IMG/VR virus record: IMGVR_UViG_3300029811_000049
Coordinates: 1 to 38,541 of that record
From: a virus
Length of the DNA stretch: 38,541 nucleotides
Reading direction: 5' to 3' (one strand)
Program-made: the position numbers and the translations under genes
Shown: in pieces, positions 32,234-38,140 of the stretch
Numbering within the stretch: the first letter of the stretch is position 1
How the letters are laid out: every line of letters begins with the position of its first letter
The notes under the pieces: generated by a model
The model's database searches: none
What the model was told of the DNA's origin: nothing
What the model saw: only the letters and a program-made list of their open reading frames with translations

Positions 32234-32644
32234 TTAATGCTTACAAAGTTTATTTTTCAAGTCGTATTTTTTATGGCAAGAAACACATAACTCAATATAA
32301 TCACTTAGCTTTCTCTTATATTTATGGTCTATATTAGCCCAGTGTATTTTTCTTTCTTTATTTGTTGCTCCGCAATGTTTACATTTTTTAGGAATTCCTT
32401 TCCATCTCTTAACCCAAGAATGTAATGCATAATAACCAACCTTATCACCCTTCCAGTTATGTGCTTTATCGCCTTTATGGGCTTTTCCCATTTTTTTCTT
32501 TGTTGCCTTAGAATGTTTTTTGCCTTTATGGGCTTTACTTAGATTTTCTTTCATTTCATCTGTGAACTTTTTTCCTTTCCAATAACTTACTCCTCCCGTG
32601 AATTGTCCTAAATGGTTTCTTTTCATATTTCTAAAATCCATCAT
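32234..32644 (-). CDS. HNH endonuclease with NUMOD3-like repeats
   Basis: 136 residues. Two NUMOD3-like units (KKFTDEMKENLSKAHKGKKH and KKKMGKAHKGDKAH) precede a zinc-containing HNH core with CKHCGATNKERKIHWANIDH, then CVSCHKKYDLKNK. It overlaps the end of the preceding gene, so the insertion left both intact. With the HNH gene at 5.1 kb it gives this phage two homing-type endonucleases of the same class. Confidence 0.85.
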   Translation of the reverse strand: MMDFRNMKRNHLGQFTGGVSYWKGKKFTDEMKENLSKAHKGKKHSKATKKKMGKAHKGDKAHNWKGDKVGYYALHSWVKRWKGIPKKCKHCGATNKERKIHWANIDHKYKRKLSDYIELCVSCHKKYDLKNKLCKH

Positions 32645-32828
32645 CTACTGGAGTAATATCTATTTCGTTGAGTAAGTCCTCAACTTCTTTATCTGATAAA
32701 GCATTGATTGTAGATTTGTTAAAACCTTTTATAATTAAAACATTTCGCCATTCTTCTATTTTGTCCTTGTAGCAATGATATTCATAATCTTCTATATTAT
32801 CTGCGTTAATCATATTAGATAAGTTCAT
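32631..32828 (-). CDS. Hypothetical acidic protein
   Basis: 65 residues from ATG 32828 (an upstream TTG adds two). Acidic, probably helical (YKDKIEEWRNVLIIKGFNKS) with a C-terminal LNEIDITPVDDGF. It overlaps the preceding gene by 14 bases and the HNH gene by 14. Helical small acidic phage proteins often inhibit a host function, but nothing identifies this one. Confidence 0.5.
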   Translation of the reverse strand: MNLSNMINADNIEDYEYHCYKDKIEEWRNVLIIKGFNKSTINALSDKEVEDLLNEIDITPVDDGF

Positions 32829-32964
32829 TTTCAATTTTTTCTAATTTTTTAAGAATAGCAGGAGTTATGTTTGGGTGTTTTTTTAGTTCTTTAATTTCTT
32901 TTGCGAGTTTTATGCTTTTAGAAATAATAGTTTGAAACGAATGATTTAACTGGTCTTTGGTCAT
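32815..32964 (-). CDS. Small helical protein
   Basis: 49 residues, start at 32964 by overlap with the preceding stop (TAATGA). Almost wholly helical and basic (FQTIISKSIKLAKEIKELKK), then LKKLEKIENELI, a likely coiled coil. A longer frame upstream runs through the zinc-ribbon gene and is not used. Function unknown. Confidence 0.5.
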   Translation of the reverse strand: MTKDQLNHSFQTIISKSIKLAKEIKELKKHPNITPAILKKLEKIENELI

Positions 32965-33116
32965 TATTTTTTTTTCCATTTTTTTGTTTTTATTAAATTT
33001 ATATACAAGCAACAGTCTTTATTTTTACAAATTTGTGTTTTTGAACTACTATTATCAGCTCTAACTATTGTAATAAGAGGTTTTTTACAAACACAACAAA
33101 TTTTGTTTAATGGCAT
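32964..33116 (-). CDS. Small zinc-ribbon protein
   Basis: 50 residues (52 if an ATG six bases earlier is used). KICCVCKKPLITIV and TQICKNKDCCLYI supply two Cys pairs, a complete small zinc ribbon; the C-terminus is Lys-rich. It is the first gene behind the promoter at 33191-33220, so likely among the earliest made. Too short for the usual gene length limit, but overlap with the next gene and conserved knuckle spacing support it. Confidence 0.6.
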   Translation of the reverse strand: MPLNKICCVCKKPLITIVRADNSSSKTQICKNKDCCLYINLIKTKKWKKK

Positions 33117-33133
33117 TGTCATGGTTTAGTCAT

Positions 33134-33194
33134 AGATATAGAACAGAGGTCTTATGCTCTAATTATTAGACACAAGACACCTGTATCTATATCT
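33134..33194 (-). promoter_or_regulatory. Long imperfect hairpin at the start of the zinc-ribbon operon
   Basis: The minus strand arms AGATATAGATACAGGTGTCTT-like and AAGACCTCTGTTCTATATCT pair over about 19 bp with one bulge and one mismatch, around a 20-base loop. The outer end overlaps the -10 box, so part of it may be an operator rather than RNA. Confidence 0.5.
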
Positions 33195-33220
33195 TAATTC
33201 ACACTATATACCTCTGTCAA
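33191..33220 (-). promoter_or_regulatory. Leftward promoter before the zinc-ribbon operon
   Basis: TTGACA (33220-33215), spacer 18 bp, TAAGAT (33196-33191). The spacer begins GAGGTATATAGTG, a half-site of the GGTATATACC operator of two other promoters. It starts right after the ParB-like gene. Confidence 0.55.
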
Positions 33221-33237
33221 GTGGAATAAACTGGGGA

Positions 33238-34101
33238 TTATCTGTGGAGAAGAATCTTTTTGATTGATTCATTAAGATTGTGAAAAATCGTTAATTGGAA
33301 TGGAGTAAGTTCGCCTAATTTATTCAGGTTAATTTTTTTAATATCTGTCATTAAGTATTTGGCACGATAAGTAAGAACATCAAGTTTGATTTCCTCTCCA
33401 TAAATGGTTTTATTTAATACTTCATTAACTTCCATTTTAGAATTATTCAGAAAAGCCATCATAACTTTTTCATCGCCTTCATTTCCTATTCTAAGTAATG
33501 CCTTAAAATGATTCATATTTCCCAGTATTCTGTTATCGTATTTCTGTAATAGTTTCATTTCAACTTCTGCTCTTGGCATATCAGTAAGTTTTTCATAAAT
33601 ATTGGCTAATCTGTTAATTAGATGGGTATAACTGTAAGGAATCCGTCTTTCATTGACAAAAGATTGTGAACGCTTTGATAATTTCAAAATACCAGTCCAC
33701 ATTGAAACAGAACTAACACTCATTCCTAATAATTCTGCTACTTTTCTATTGTCTATATTTTCAGCTTTTTGGAATGTAGCCATTGCTCTGGCTCTATCAA
33801 AGATAGACCAGTTTTCGTGCTGTTCTTGCAGATGAAATCTCATCATCATTCTCTCGGAAACAGTCATTGGTTTGACTGTTTCCACTGGGATTTCTTTAAG
33901 ATTAACATTCTTAGCTGCTCGGTAGCGTCTTTCACCATCAATAATAAGATATTTTCCGTCTTTATATTCTTCAACGATTAACGGATTAAGAATCCCTTTT
34001 TCTTGGATAGAGTGTTCTAACAAAGTTAGTTTTTCTCTATCAAATTCTTGACGGGGCTGGAGTGGGTCTGCAACTAATTGTGTAATTTTTACTTTATTCA
34101 T
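33238..34101 (-). CDS. ParB/Spo0J-like DNA-binding protein
   Basis: 287 residues. The N-terminal ParB/sulfiredoxin-like domain has PLQPRQEFD and the CTP-binding GERRYRAAK motif (about residue 56-64). The helix-turn-helix follows (NRKVAELLGMSVSSVSMWTG), then a helical C-terminal part. ParB proteins load onto a centromere-like site and spread. No ParA gene is present, so the role may be regulation or a DNA-clamp function instead of partition. It has visibly higher GC than its neighbours and overlaps the preceding gene by 8 bases. The iteron array is the natural candidate site. Confidence 0.8.
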   Translation of the reverse strand: MNKVKITQLVADPLQPRQEFDREKLTLLEHSIQEKGILNPLIVEEYKDGKYLIIDGERRYRAAKNVNLKEIPVETVKPMTVSERMMMRFHLQEQHENWSIFDRARAMATFQKAENIDNRKVAELLGMSVSSVSMWTGILKLSKRSQSFVNERRIPYSYTHLINRLANIYEKLTDMPRAEVEMKLLQKYDNRILGNMNHFKALLRIGNEGDEKVMMAFLNNSKMEVNEVLNKTIYGEEIKLDVLTYRAKYLMTDIKKINLNKLGELTPFQLTIFHNLNESIKKILLHR

Positions 34102-34699
34102 TGTTTTTTTCTTGTTTCTTTAATACTTTTGCTTTCGCAACCAAGTTTTCTCTAATTAGTTCAAGCAATGCAAATTGGACATCTCCATTATTCAAATCTA
34201 ATTGACTGTCTTGACTGTCTGTGAAGTAATACTTTTTAATTAAGTAATCTTCTGGTTTAAGTAATTTTTCTACTAAGTTCATAATTTTATTTCCTTTCTT
34301 TATTAGTTCTAAATCGTCTGCGGAATAACTATTTGAATTTCCGTTATCCCATTTGACACGAATACTGTCTATATCAGTAATTGTTCCTTTTACTTTTCCA
34401 TAATCACCACCCCATAACGGGTTACTCTCTCTATCACCGTGATTATTGCTTGTGTATTTAACTCTGTCGCCTATTTTGAATTCTATTTTATTTGACATAC
34501 TGTTCTCAATTAGTTCTAAATCTTTAACTGCGTAGAACATTCCATCTATAACAAAACAGTTTTCACTATCGTTTTCTTGATATGGATTGCCATATATTTT
34601 ATCAATCGTTCCTGTTGCACTATGGGGACTGCCACTAAAATCATTACCTACTGTTTTACTAATTATCTTAACTTTGTCATTAACTTTGAATTTAGACAT
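34094..34699 (-). CDS. Protein with two SH3/KOW-like beta-barrels
   Basis: 201 residues. Two related segments: FKVNDKVKIISKTV...GTIDKI...YAVKDLELI (about 3-65) and FKIGDRVKYTSNNHG...KGTITDI...YSADDLELI (about 72-135). Both have the strand pattern of small SH3-like barrels and end in (V/A)xDLELI, so the gene arose by internal duplication. The last 60 residues are helical. Likely binds nucleic acid or protein; coupled to ParB by overlap. Confidence 0.55.
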   Translation of the reverse strand: MSKFKVNDKVKIISKTVGNDFSGSPHSATGTIDKIYGNPYQENDSENCFVIDGMFYAVKDLELIENSMSNKIEFKIGDRVKYTSNNHGDRESNPLWGGDYGKVKGTITDIDSIRVKWDNGNSNSYSADDLELIKKGNKIMNLVEKLLKPEDYLIKKYYFTDSQDSQLDLNNGDVQFALLELIRENLVAKAKVLKKQEKNNE

Positions 34700-34767
34700 A
34701 ATTGATTTTTAATTTGATACTAATAGTCCGACCTTTATCGTTTAACTATTTTTATTTATAATAAGTT

Positions 34768-34803
34768 TTGGAGGAATAGAATTTTTATTTTCTATTCCTC
34801 CAA
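34768..34803 (-). terminator. Perfect 14-bp hairpin ending the accessory block
   Basis: TTGGAGGAATAGAA and TTCTATTCCTCCAA pair without mismatch around an A/T loop, about 35 bases after the stop of the 52-residue gene on the minus strand. Only a weak T-tract follows. It shares an arm sequence (GGAGGAATAGAATT) with the hairpin at 35902-35932. Confidence 0.65.
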
Positions 34804-34838
34804 TTAGAGAGGAGAGTTTGTTTTGTTGCTTAACACTG

Positions 34839-34997
34839 TTATTTCTTGTGTCTGTTCTTGGGAACACCCCATCCTCCTGCCTTAGCGGCATCTGTTCTCG
34901 CTTGATGATGTGCTTCACTGGTTTGTCTTCTTGTTGCTCCAGTATCACGCCTTGCATCACTCTGGGTATATTTACCTGTGCGTGTGCTCTTTGCCAT
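34839..34997 (-). CDS. 52-residue basic peptide with very strong ribosome site
   Basis: AAGGAGGTGA stands 7 bases before the ATG, the best site outside the RiPP-like gene. The peptide is Arg/Lys/Thr/Gln/His-rich, without hydrophobic stretches, and ends GGWGVPKNRHKK. Its codons are much richer in G and C than the neighbours, pointing to a foreign origin. A 72-codon frame in another phase overlaps it but runs through the terminator and lacks a ribosome site. Could be a nucleic-acid binder, an antimicrobial-like peptide or a small virion protein; function unknown. Confidence 0.65.
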   Translation of the reverse strand: MAKSTRTGKYTQSDARRDTGATRRQTSEAHHQARTDAAKAGGWGVPKNRHKK

Positions 34998-35060
34998 TTT
35001 GCGTCACCTCCTTGCCTCTAACAAGCTATATTAAGTTTTACTCTCCTCATTAAAAAAGAA

Positions 35061-35372
35061 CTATTTAGCTTTTTGAATAACTTTAATCTCTTTAATACAA
35101 GACCTTGCAATCGCAAATAAAGCGTCTTTATTATCATCGCCTTCTCCGTTCGTATTCAAATATTGAAAATCGTGGCTTTGGCAAATTCTGATAAAATCTT
35201 TATCTTCATGGAAAAAATAGCCAGTCGTTTTGATGGTCATAGTATTAACCGCTTCGTCTATCCAAATTCTTGTTTCGTGTGGCTTGCTCCAACTGCTTTT
35301 ACAGTGGCTATCCAACCAAGTAATCTCAACTATATCGTATTTATTTAGTTTTTGTTTTCTTTTGTTGTCCAT
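35061..35372 (-). CDS. Hypothetical protein
   Basis: 103 residues from the ATG at 35372 (six more from one upstream). Mixed strands and helices with aromatic-rich stretches (DIVEITWLDSHCKSSW, TTGYFFHEDKDFIRICQS) and a basic end. It overlaps the end of the preceding small gene by 32 bases. Similar unassigned proteins are common in early phage regions; no function can be given. Confidence 0.5.
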   Translation of the reverse strand: MDNKRKQKLNKYDIVEITWLDSHCKSSWSKPHETRIWIDEAVNTMTIKTTGYFFHEDKDFIRICQSHDFQYLNTNGEGDDNKDALFAIARSCIKEIKVIQKAK

Positions 35373-35520
35373 ACTTTTTATAGTTATCAATTATTATTTT
35401 AATTCGTTTTGTTATCATTTCATAAGGAATAACGCTTTTGAGTTCGTAATTTATATGGTTGATAGTATTTTCCGCCAATTCAATTTTGTATAATAAGTTT
35501 TCTTTTTCTTTGTTAGTCAT
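35341..35520 (-). CDS. Small basic helical protein
   Basis: 59 residues, helical and Lys-rich (YKIELAENTINHINYELK, then KRIKIIIDNYKKYGQQKK). The frame is open between two other genes and its 3' end overlaps the next start. No Shine-Dalgarno. Possibly a nucleic-acid contact protein, otherwise unknown. Confidence 0.45.
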   Translation of the reverse strand: MTNKEKENLLYKIELAENTINHINYELKSVIPYEMITKRIKIIIDNYKKYGQQKKTKTK

Positions 35521-35535
35521 CAGTATGAGTTAGAA

Positions 35536-35880
35536 TTAAAAATCACTCGTTTTATGAAATTTCATTAAGCTATTTATTTGTTTTTTGTATTCATTTGGAA
35601 TATAACTTTTTGATAAACATTTTATAACAAATGATGGGTCATATTCAGATATATCTTTTAAGAGATGGGCAAAATGAAACATGGTATTTTTTTGAATATT
35701 ATCTTTTTCAGGATAACCATGCTTTTTTATGAATCTTTTTAATAAAAATAAATTGGCTTGGTCTATCATAAAAACTTGATAGTTTTTAATGGTTAATCCC
35801 TTGTTTTTACCTGCTTCTTGTCTTGCTTTAATAGCAATTTTACTCATTTGAATTATTTGATTTTGTATTTGCTTATTCAT
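35536..35880 (-). CDS. Hypothetical protein, weak DUF6624-like outline
   Basis: 114 residues, helical. The stretch FIKKHGYPEKDNIQKNTMFH, followed by AHLLKDIS and a charged helix, recalls DUF6624 proteins, which have a conserved His-Gly-(Trp/Tyr)-Pro and a later His-rich helix; the match is from memory and partial. It is the third gene of the RiPP-like operon, behind a hairpin, so it could serve the peptide (immunity, transport or processing) or be unrelated. No Shine-Dalgarno before the ATG. Confidence 0.45.
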   Translation of the reverse strand: MNKQIQNQIIQMSKIAIKARQEAGKNKGLTIKNYQVFMIDQANLFLLKRFIKKHGYPEKDNIQKNTMFHFAHLLKDISEYDPSFVIKCLSKSYIPNEYKKQINSLMKFHKTSDF

Positions 35881-35901
35881 AATTTAAATTTAATTAGAAT
35901 A

Positions 35902-35932
35902 AGGAGGAATAGAATTGGGTCCTATCCCTCCT
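35902..35932 (-). promoter_or_regulatory. Hairpin after the ATP-grasp gene
   Basis: On the minus strand AGGAGGGATAG pairs with CTATTCCTCCT over 11 bp with one G-U pair, allowed in RNA but a mismatch on the opposite strand, which fits leftward transcription. It begins 3 bases after the enzyme stop codon. A weak T-rich tail follows; partial termination would lower expression of the genes behind it. Confidence 0.55.
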
Positions 35933-35935
35933 CAT

Positions 35936-36898
35936 TTAGTTACTCAATAGATTGGCTATTGCCTTTGCTATTGGTATGTGTGTTTGTAATTGGACAAAAT
36001 ACCATTGTCCGTTTGGATTTATTTCAAAAAAGATATATTTTCCTTCTTTTGTTACTGCCATATCAAGGCATCCAAAACGGAGATTCATTTTCTTCATGAA
36101 AAGTTTGATTTTACTGCAAATTTCACTTGGAAGTTCCGTTGGGGTTAGCTCTACTTCCGTATCGTTCAGTTTAGGTTTCTTTCGCCAGTCAAGGGAAGTT
36201 ATGCTATCCATTTGGGAATCAATCTTTACGGGAAAGATATTATCTCCAACCACAGTTATTCTTAACTCATATTTTTTCTCAACGACTTCTTGAAAAATGG
36301 AGGGAGATAACTTAACCGATTCAATGGCTTTAAGATACTCTTCAGTCACCCTGTTAGTATAGATAACCTTGTCGTTCATAGGGGATGCTCTAAGCATTTT
36401 AACGATAATCCCGTTGTGTTGGCGATGGAAATCTACTACTCGCTTTGGGTTAGAACTAATCAGGGTATCGGGGACATTAAATCCCGATTCTATTGCCGTA
36501 TTTAACTGGTAAATCTTGTCTTCTGCTTTCATTACGGTCCAGGGATTGTCTATCCACCTTTTATGGGCAAACATCGTCCAGATAGCTTCTTGCATTGCAT
36601 AGAATTGCCTTGTAATAAAGTGCCTGTATTCAACTGGTTCAAATCTTCTAATCGGTTCTGGCATTATCGGTTTCAGATTCCAAATGGTTGAAAATTGTTC
36701 GGCATTGTATTCTTTTCCGTCTATTTCCATAACATAAGAAGACGAACCGTTCTTGATAATGTAATTCAGATATTCTCCCTCTAAACATTTATCTTGTTTA
36801 AAGATAACTGCTTTTTCTCCGTTCTTTTCCATTTCTTGCCTAACTAAATCAAACGCTTCAAGCTCCCACAAATTAGAATTTCCTATCGCTAGTATCAT
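35936..36898 (-). CDS. ATP-grasp peptide maturase, graspetide/microviridin type
   Basis: 320 residues. Motifs typical of the MvdD/MvdC-like peptide ligases are in order: KAEDKIYQLNTAIESGFNVP (near 124-143), DTLISSNP, IVKMLRAS, VIYTNRV, a central FQEVVEKKYELRITVVG (about 207-223), KIDSQM, a DWR element and the metal/ATP site FFEINPNGQW (near 290-300). These enzymes use ATP to join Asp/Glu side chains of a precursor peptide to Ser/Thr (esters) or Lys (amides). The usual WYRR motif is replaced by IWNLKP. The gene is more GC-rich than the early genes, and its Shine-Dalgarno (AAAGGAGG) is locked in a hairpin. Substrate: probably the 36-residue peptide just upstream. Confidence 0.85.
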   Translation of the reverse strand: MILAIGNSNLWELEAFDLVRQEMEKNGEKAVIFKQDKCLEGEYLNYIIKNGSSSYVMEIDGKEYNAEQFSTIWNLKPIMPEPIRRFEPVEYRHFITRQFYAMQEAIWTMFAHKRWIDNPWTVMKAEDKIYQLNTAIESGFNVPDTLISSNPKRVVDFHRQHNGIIVKMLRASPMNDKVIYTNRVTEEYLKAIESVKLSPSIFQEVVEKKYELRITVVGDNIFPVKIDSQMDSITSLDWRKKPKLNDTEVELTPTELPSEICSKIKLFMKKMNLRFGCLDMAVTKEGKYIFFEINPNGQWYFVQLQTHIPIAKAIANLLSN

Positions 36899-36903
36899 TT
36901 TTA

Positions 36904-36951
36904 CCTCCTTTTGTAAAGGAGGGTAGCCAAAGGTTTATTTTCAGCTACCCT
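36904..36951 (-). promoter_or_regulatory. Tandem hairpins hiding the maturase ribosome site
   Basis: On the minus strand GGGTAGC (36950-36944) pairs with GCTACCC (36927-36921), closed by one more A-T pair. Immediately after, CCTCCTTT (36922-36915) pairs perfectly with AAAGGAGG (36911-36904), the Shine-Dalgarno of the maturase, across a 3-base loop. The two stems share two C bases, so they compete or stack. Opening by a ribosome or by a factor would be needed for enzyme synthesis. Confidence 0.7.
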
Positions 36952-36968
36952 GTTTGGTTGTCCCATAA

Positions 36969-37079
36969 TCAAGTGTAATCATGGGAATCAATGGAGTTAA
37001 AGTGTCCACAGGTTGTAGCACATGTTGCTCCCTCATACTCCACCATAAACAGAAGAATAAACGGCATTATACCTTTCAT
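36969..37079 (-). CDS. Putative graspetide-like RiPP precursor peptide (36 residues)
   Basis: A 36-codon frame too short for usual gene calling, with AAAGGAGGTGA 4 bp before the ATG. The N-terminal part MKGIMPFILLFMVEYEG contains PFILLF, matching the PFxxxF pattern of the microviridin leader PFFARFLE, and is followed by Glu. The C-terminal part, ATCATTCGHFNSIDSHDYT, has four Thr, two Ser, two Cys, two His, and Asp, the residues that graspetide enzymes link by esters. It lies next to an ATP-grasp maturase, and a promoter with a palindromic operator starts here. No homologue is recalled; the hydrophobic segment could instead be a membrane helix or toxin-like peptide. Confidence 0.6.
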   Translation of the reverse strand: MKGIMPFILLFMVEYEGATCATTCGHFNSIDSHDYT

Positions 37080-37139
37080 GATTCTCACCTCCTTTCGTTG
37101 AGTTTTATTGAGTTTTATAAAGAACTGCTACTTCTCTCT

Positions 37140-37168
37140 ATTCTATCAAAAGGTATATACCTTGTCAA
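37140..37168 (-). promoter_or_regulatory. Promoter of the RiPP-like operon with palindromic operator
   Basis: TTGACA (37168-37163), a 17-bp spacer, TAGAAT (37145-37140). The spacer holds AAGGTATATACCTT (37150-37163), a perfect 14-bp palindrome overlapping the end of the -35 box, so a repressor there would block polymerase. The start point would be near 37133, leaving a 53-base leader before the precursor ATG. The gene before it ends 7 bases upstream of the -35. Confidence 0.75.
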
Positions 37169-37175
37169 GTGTTTT

Positions 37176-37343
37176 TTACTCTTTATTATATTCTTTTTTA
37201 ACTTTTTCAATCCAATTTTCAACCTTATTCAAATCATCAGCCACAAATATATTTTCAATTTCTTTATCGCTATCAAACTTTTCGCCTAATGTTTCCATTA
37301 TAATTTTTAACGCTTCATAAGTTTCTTTGTTCATTTTTTTCAT
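37176..37343 (-). CDS. Small acidic protein
   Basis: 55 residues, acidic and helical (ALKIIMETLGEKFDSDKE, then VADDLNKVENWIEKVKKEY). The ATG is preceded by AAAAAACAAAACT and not a Shine-Dalgarno, as for four other small genes at this end. Its stop lies against the promoter of the RiPP-like operon. Unknown function. Confidence 0.55.
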   Translation of the reverse strand: MKKMNKETYEALKIIMETLGEKFDSDKEIENIFVADDLNKVENWIEKVKKEYNKE

Positions 37344-37359
37344 AGTTTTGTTTTTTAGT

Positions 37360-37554
37360 TTAATTTTTTATTTCGGTTGTCATAAAAGAAAATATATCAA
37401 TATCAATTCCTGCATTATTTAGTTCCATTAACTGTATCAAACTATCAAAACTAATATCAATTTTATCTAACATTGCTTGCTTTAAGATAAACTGTTTTAT
37501 CTCTTCACGCATATTCTCTGATAATTCGTAATAATTCAAATGTATTTTATCCAT
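37360..37554 (-). CDS. Small acidic protein
   Basis: 64 residues from the ATG at 37554, chosen because the AAAAATAAAACT leader precedes it. Acidic, helical (SENMREEIKQFILKQAMLDK, IQLMELNNAGIDIDIF). No Cys or motif. Such early proteins commonly bind and inhibit host factors; nothing specific is seen. Confidence 0.55.
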   Translation of the reverse strand: MDKIHLNYYELSENMREEIKQFILKQAMLDKIDISFDSLIQLMELNNAGIDIDIFSFMTTEIKN

Positions 37555-37558
37555 AGTT

Positions 37559-37705
37559 TTATTTTTGACTTTCAACTTCAAAGGAATACATATTTTCATC
37601 ACAATTAGGACAATAATATGGATAGTCAATATCCTTACATTTTTCTTTTATAACTTTATAACCACATCTTTTACAATACTTATTATTCGTTTTTTTCTTT
37701 TTCAT
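37559..37705 (-). CDS. Small zinc-ribbon protein
   Basis: 48 residues with YCKRCGYKVIKEKC and YYCPNCDENMYSF: two Cys-X2-Cys knuckles, a complete rubredoxin-like zinc ribbon. The ATG follows CAAAAATAAAACT and the stop falls inside the same leader of the next gene, so these genes form a repeat-like operon. Possibly binds nucleic acid or a host polymerase subunit. Confidence 0.65.
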   Translation of the reverse strand: MKKKKTNNKYCKRCGYKVIKEKCKDIDYPYYCPNCDENMYSFEVESQK

Positions 37706-37756
37706 AGTTTTATTTTTGGCTTTTTTAATAACTTCGCACTAATTCGTAAATGTTCA

Positions 37757-37930
37757 TTATATCCGCTTGGCTGTAATAATTAAGTGTTTTAGATGATGTC
37801 CTTTGTATTGTTTTTGATACTTTTTAATCGCTCTATTAACTGCGACACTAATACTTGTTGCGATTTCTGCATATTCTTCAACTCTTTTATTCTGATATTC
37901 TTGACTAATTCTAATATAATAGTTTTTCAT
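37757..37930 (-). CDS. Possible ribbon-helix-helix regulator
   Basis: 57 residues: a short beta-strand (NYYIRIS), a helix (QEYQNKRVEEYAEI), a turn (ATSI) and a second helix (SVAVNRAIKKYQKQYKG). This strand-helix-helix order and size is what ribbon-helix-helix repressors (Arc, CopG, MetJ class) have; they bind short palindromes. It lies among the genes controlled by the GGTATATACC promoters, so it is a candidate to bind them. Not proven by sequence. Confidence 0.4.
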   Translation of the reverse strand: MKNYYIRISQEYQNKRVEEYAEIATSISVAVNRAIKKYQKQYKGHHLKHLIITAKRI

Positions 37931-37935
37931 TATTT

Positions 37936-38121
37936 TTATATTAAACCTCTTTTTCTTAATTCTTTTTCAAGCGATTCTAGATAATTGCATTCATAATTTC
38001 CGATAGATAAGACATTCTCAAAATCCCATTTAAAATCTTTATAGTGCTTAATTAACTCTTTGTTGGATAGTTTTTCAAAATCTTTTTTTTCTTTTGTTGT
38101 TTTAGTTTCTTTTTTAGTCAT
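37936..38121 (-). CDS. Small basic/charged protein
   Basis: 61 residues, Lys/Thr-rich at the start and helical after (KLSNKELIKHYKDFKWDFEN, then CNYLESLEKELRKRG). Leader AAAATAAAACT in place of a Shine-Dalgarno. Function unknown. Confidence 0.55.
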   Translation of the reverse strand: MTKKETKTTKEKKDFEKLSNKELIKHYKDFKWDFENVLSIGNYECNYLESLEKELRKRGLI

Positions 38122-38140
38122 AGTTTTATTTTATTTTTCT

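Noticed and set aside
34742-34960. A 72-codon minus-strand frame overlapping the 52-residue gene
   Set aside because: It has no ribosome site, runs through the terminator hairpin, and the other frame has a far better start and a coherent composition.
36969-37079. The 36-residue frame as only a leader peptide for attenuation of the maturase
   Set aside because: It lacks runs of a single regulatory codon and no T-run terminator follows; kept as precursor candidate, but the possibility is not excluded.
30633-37320. Plus-strand frames in the right half (for example 30633-30836, 31149-31449, 34818-35021, 35818-36293, 36981-37320)
   Set aside because: They are mirror images of minus-strand genes, lack ribosome sites and have skewed, hydrophobic shadow composition.
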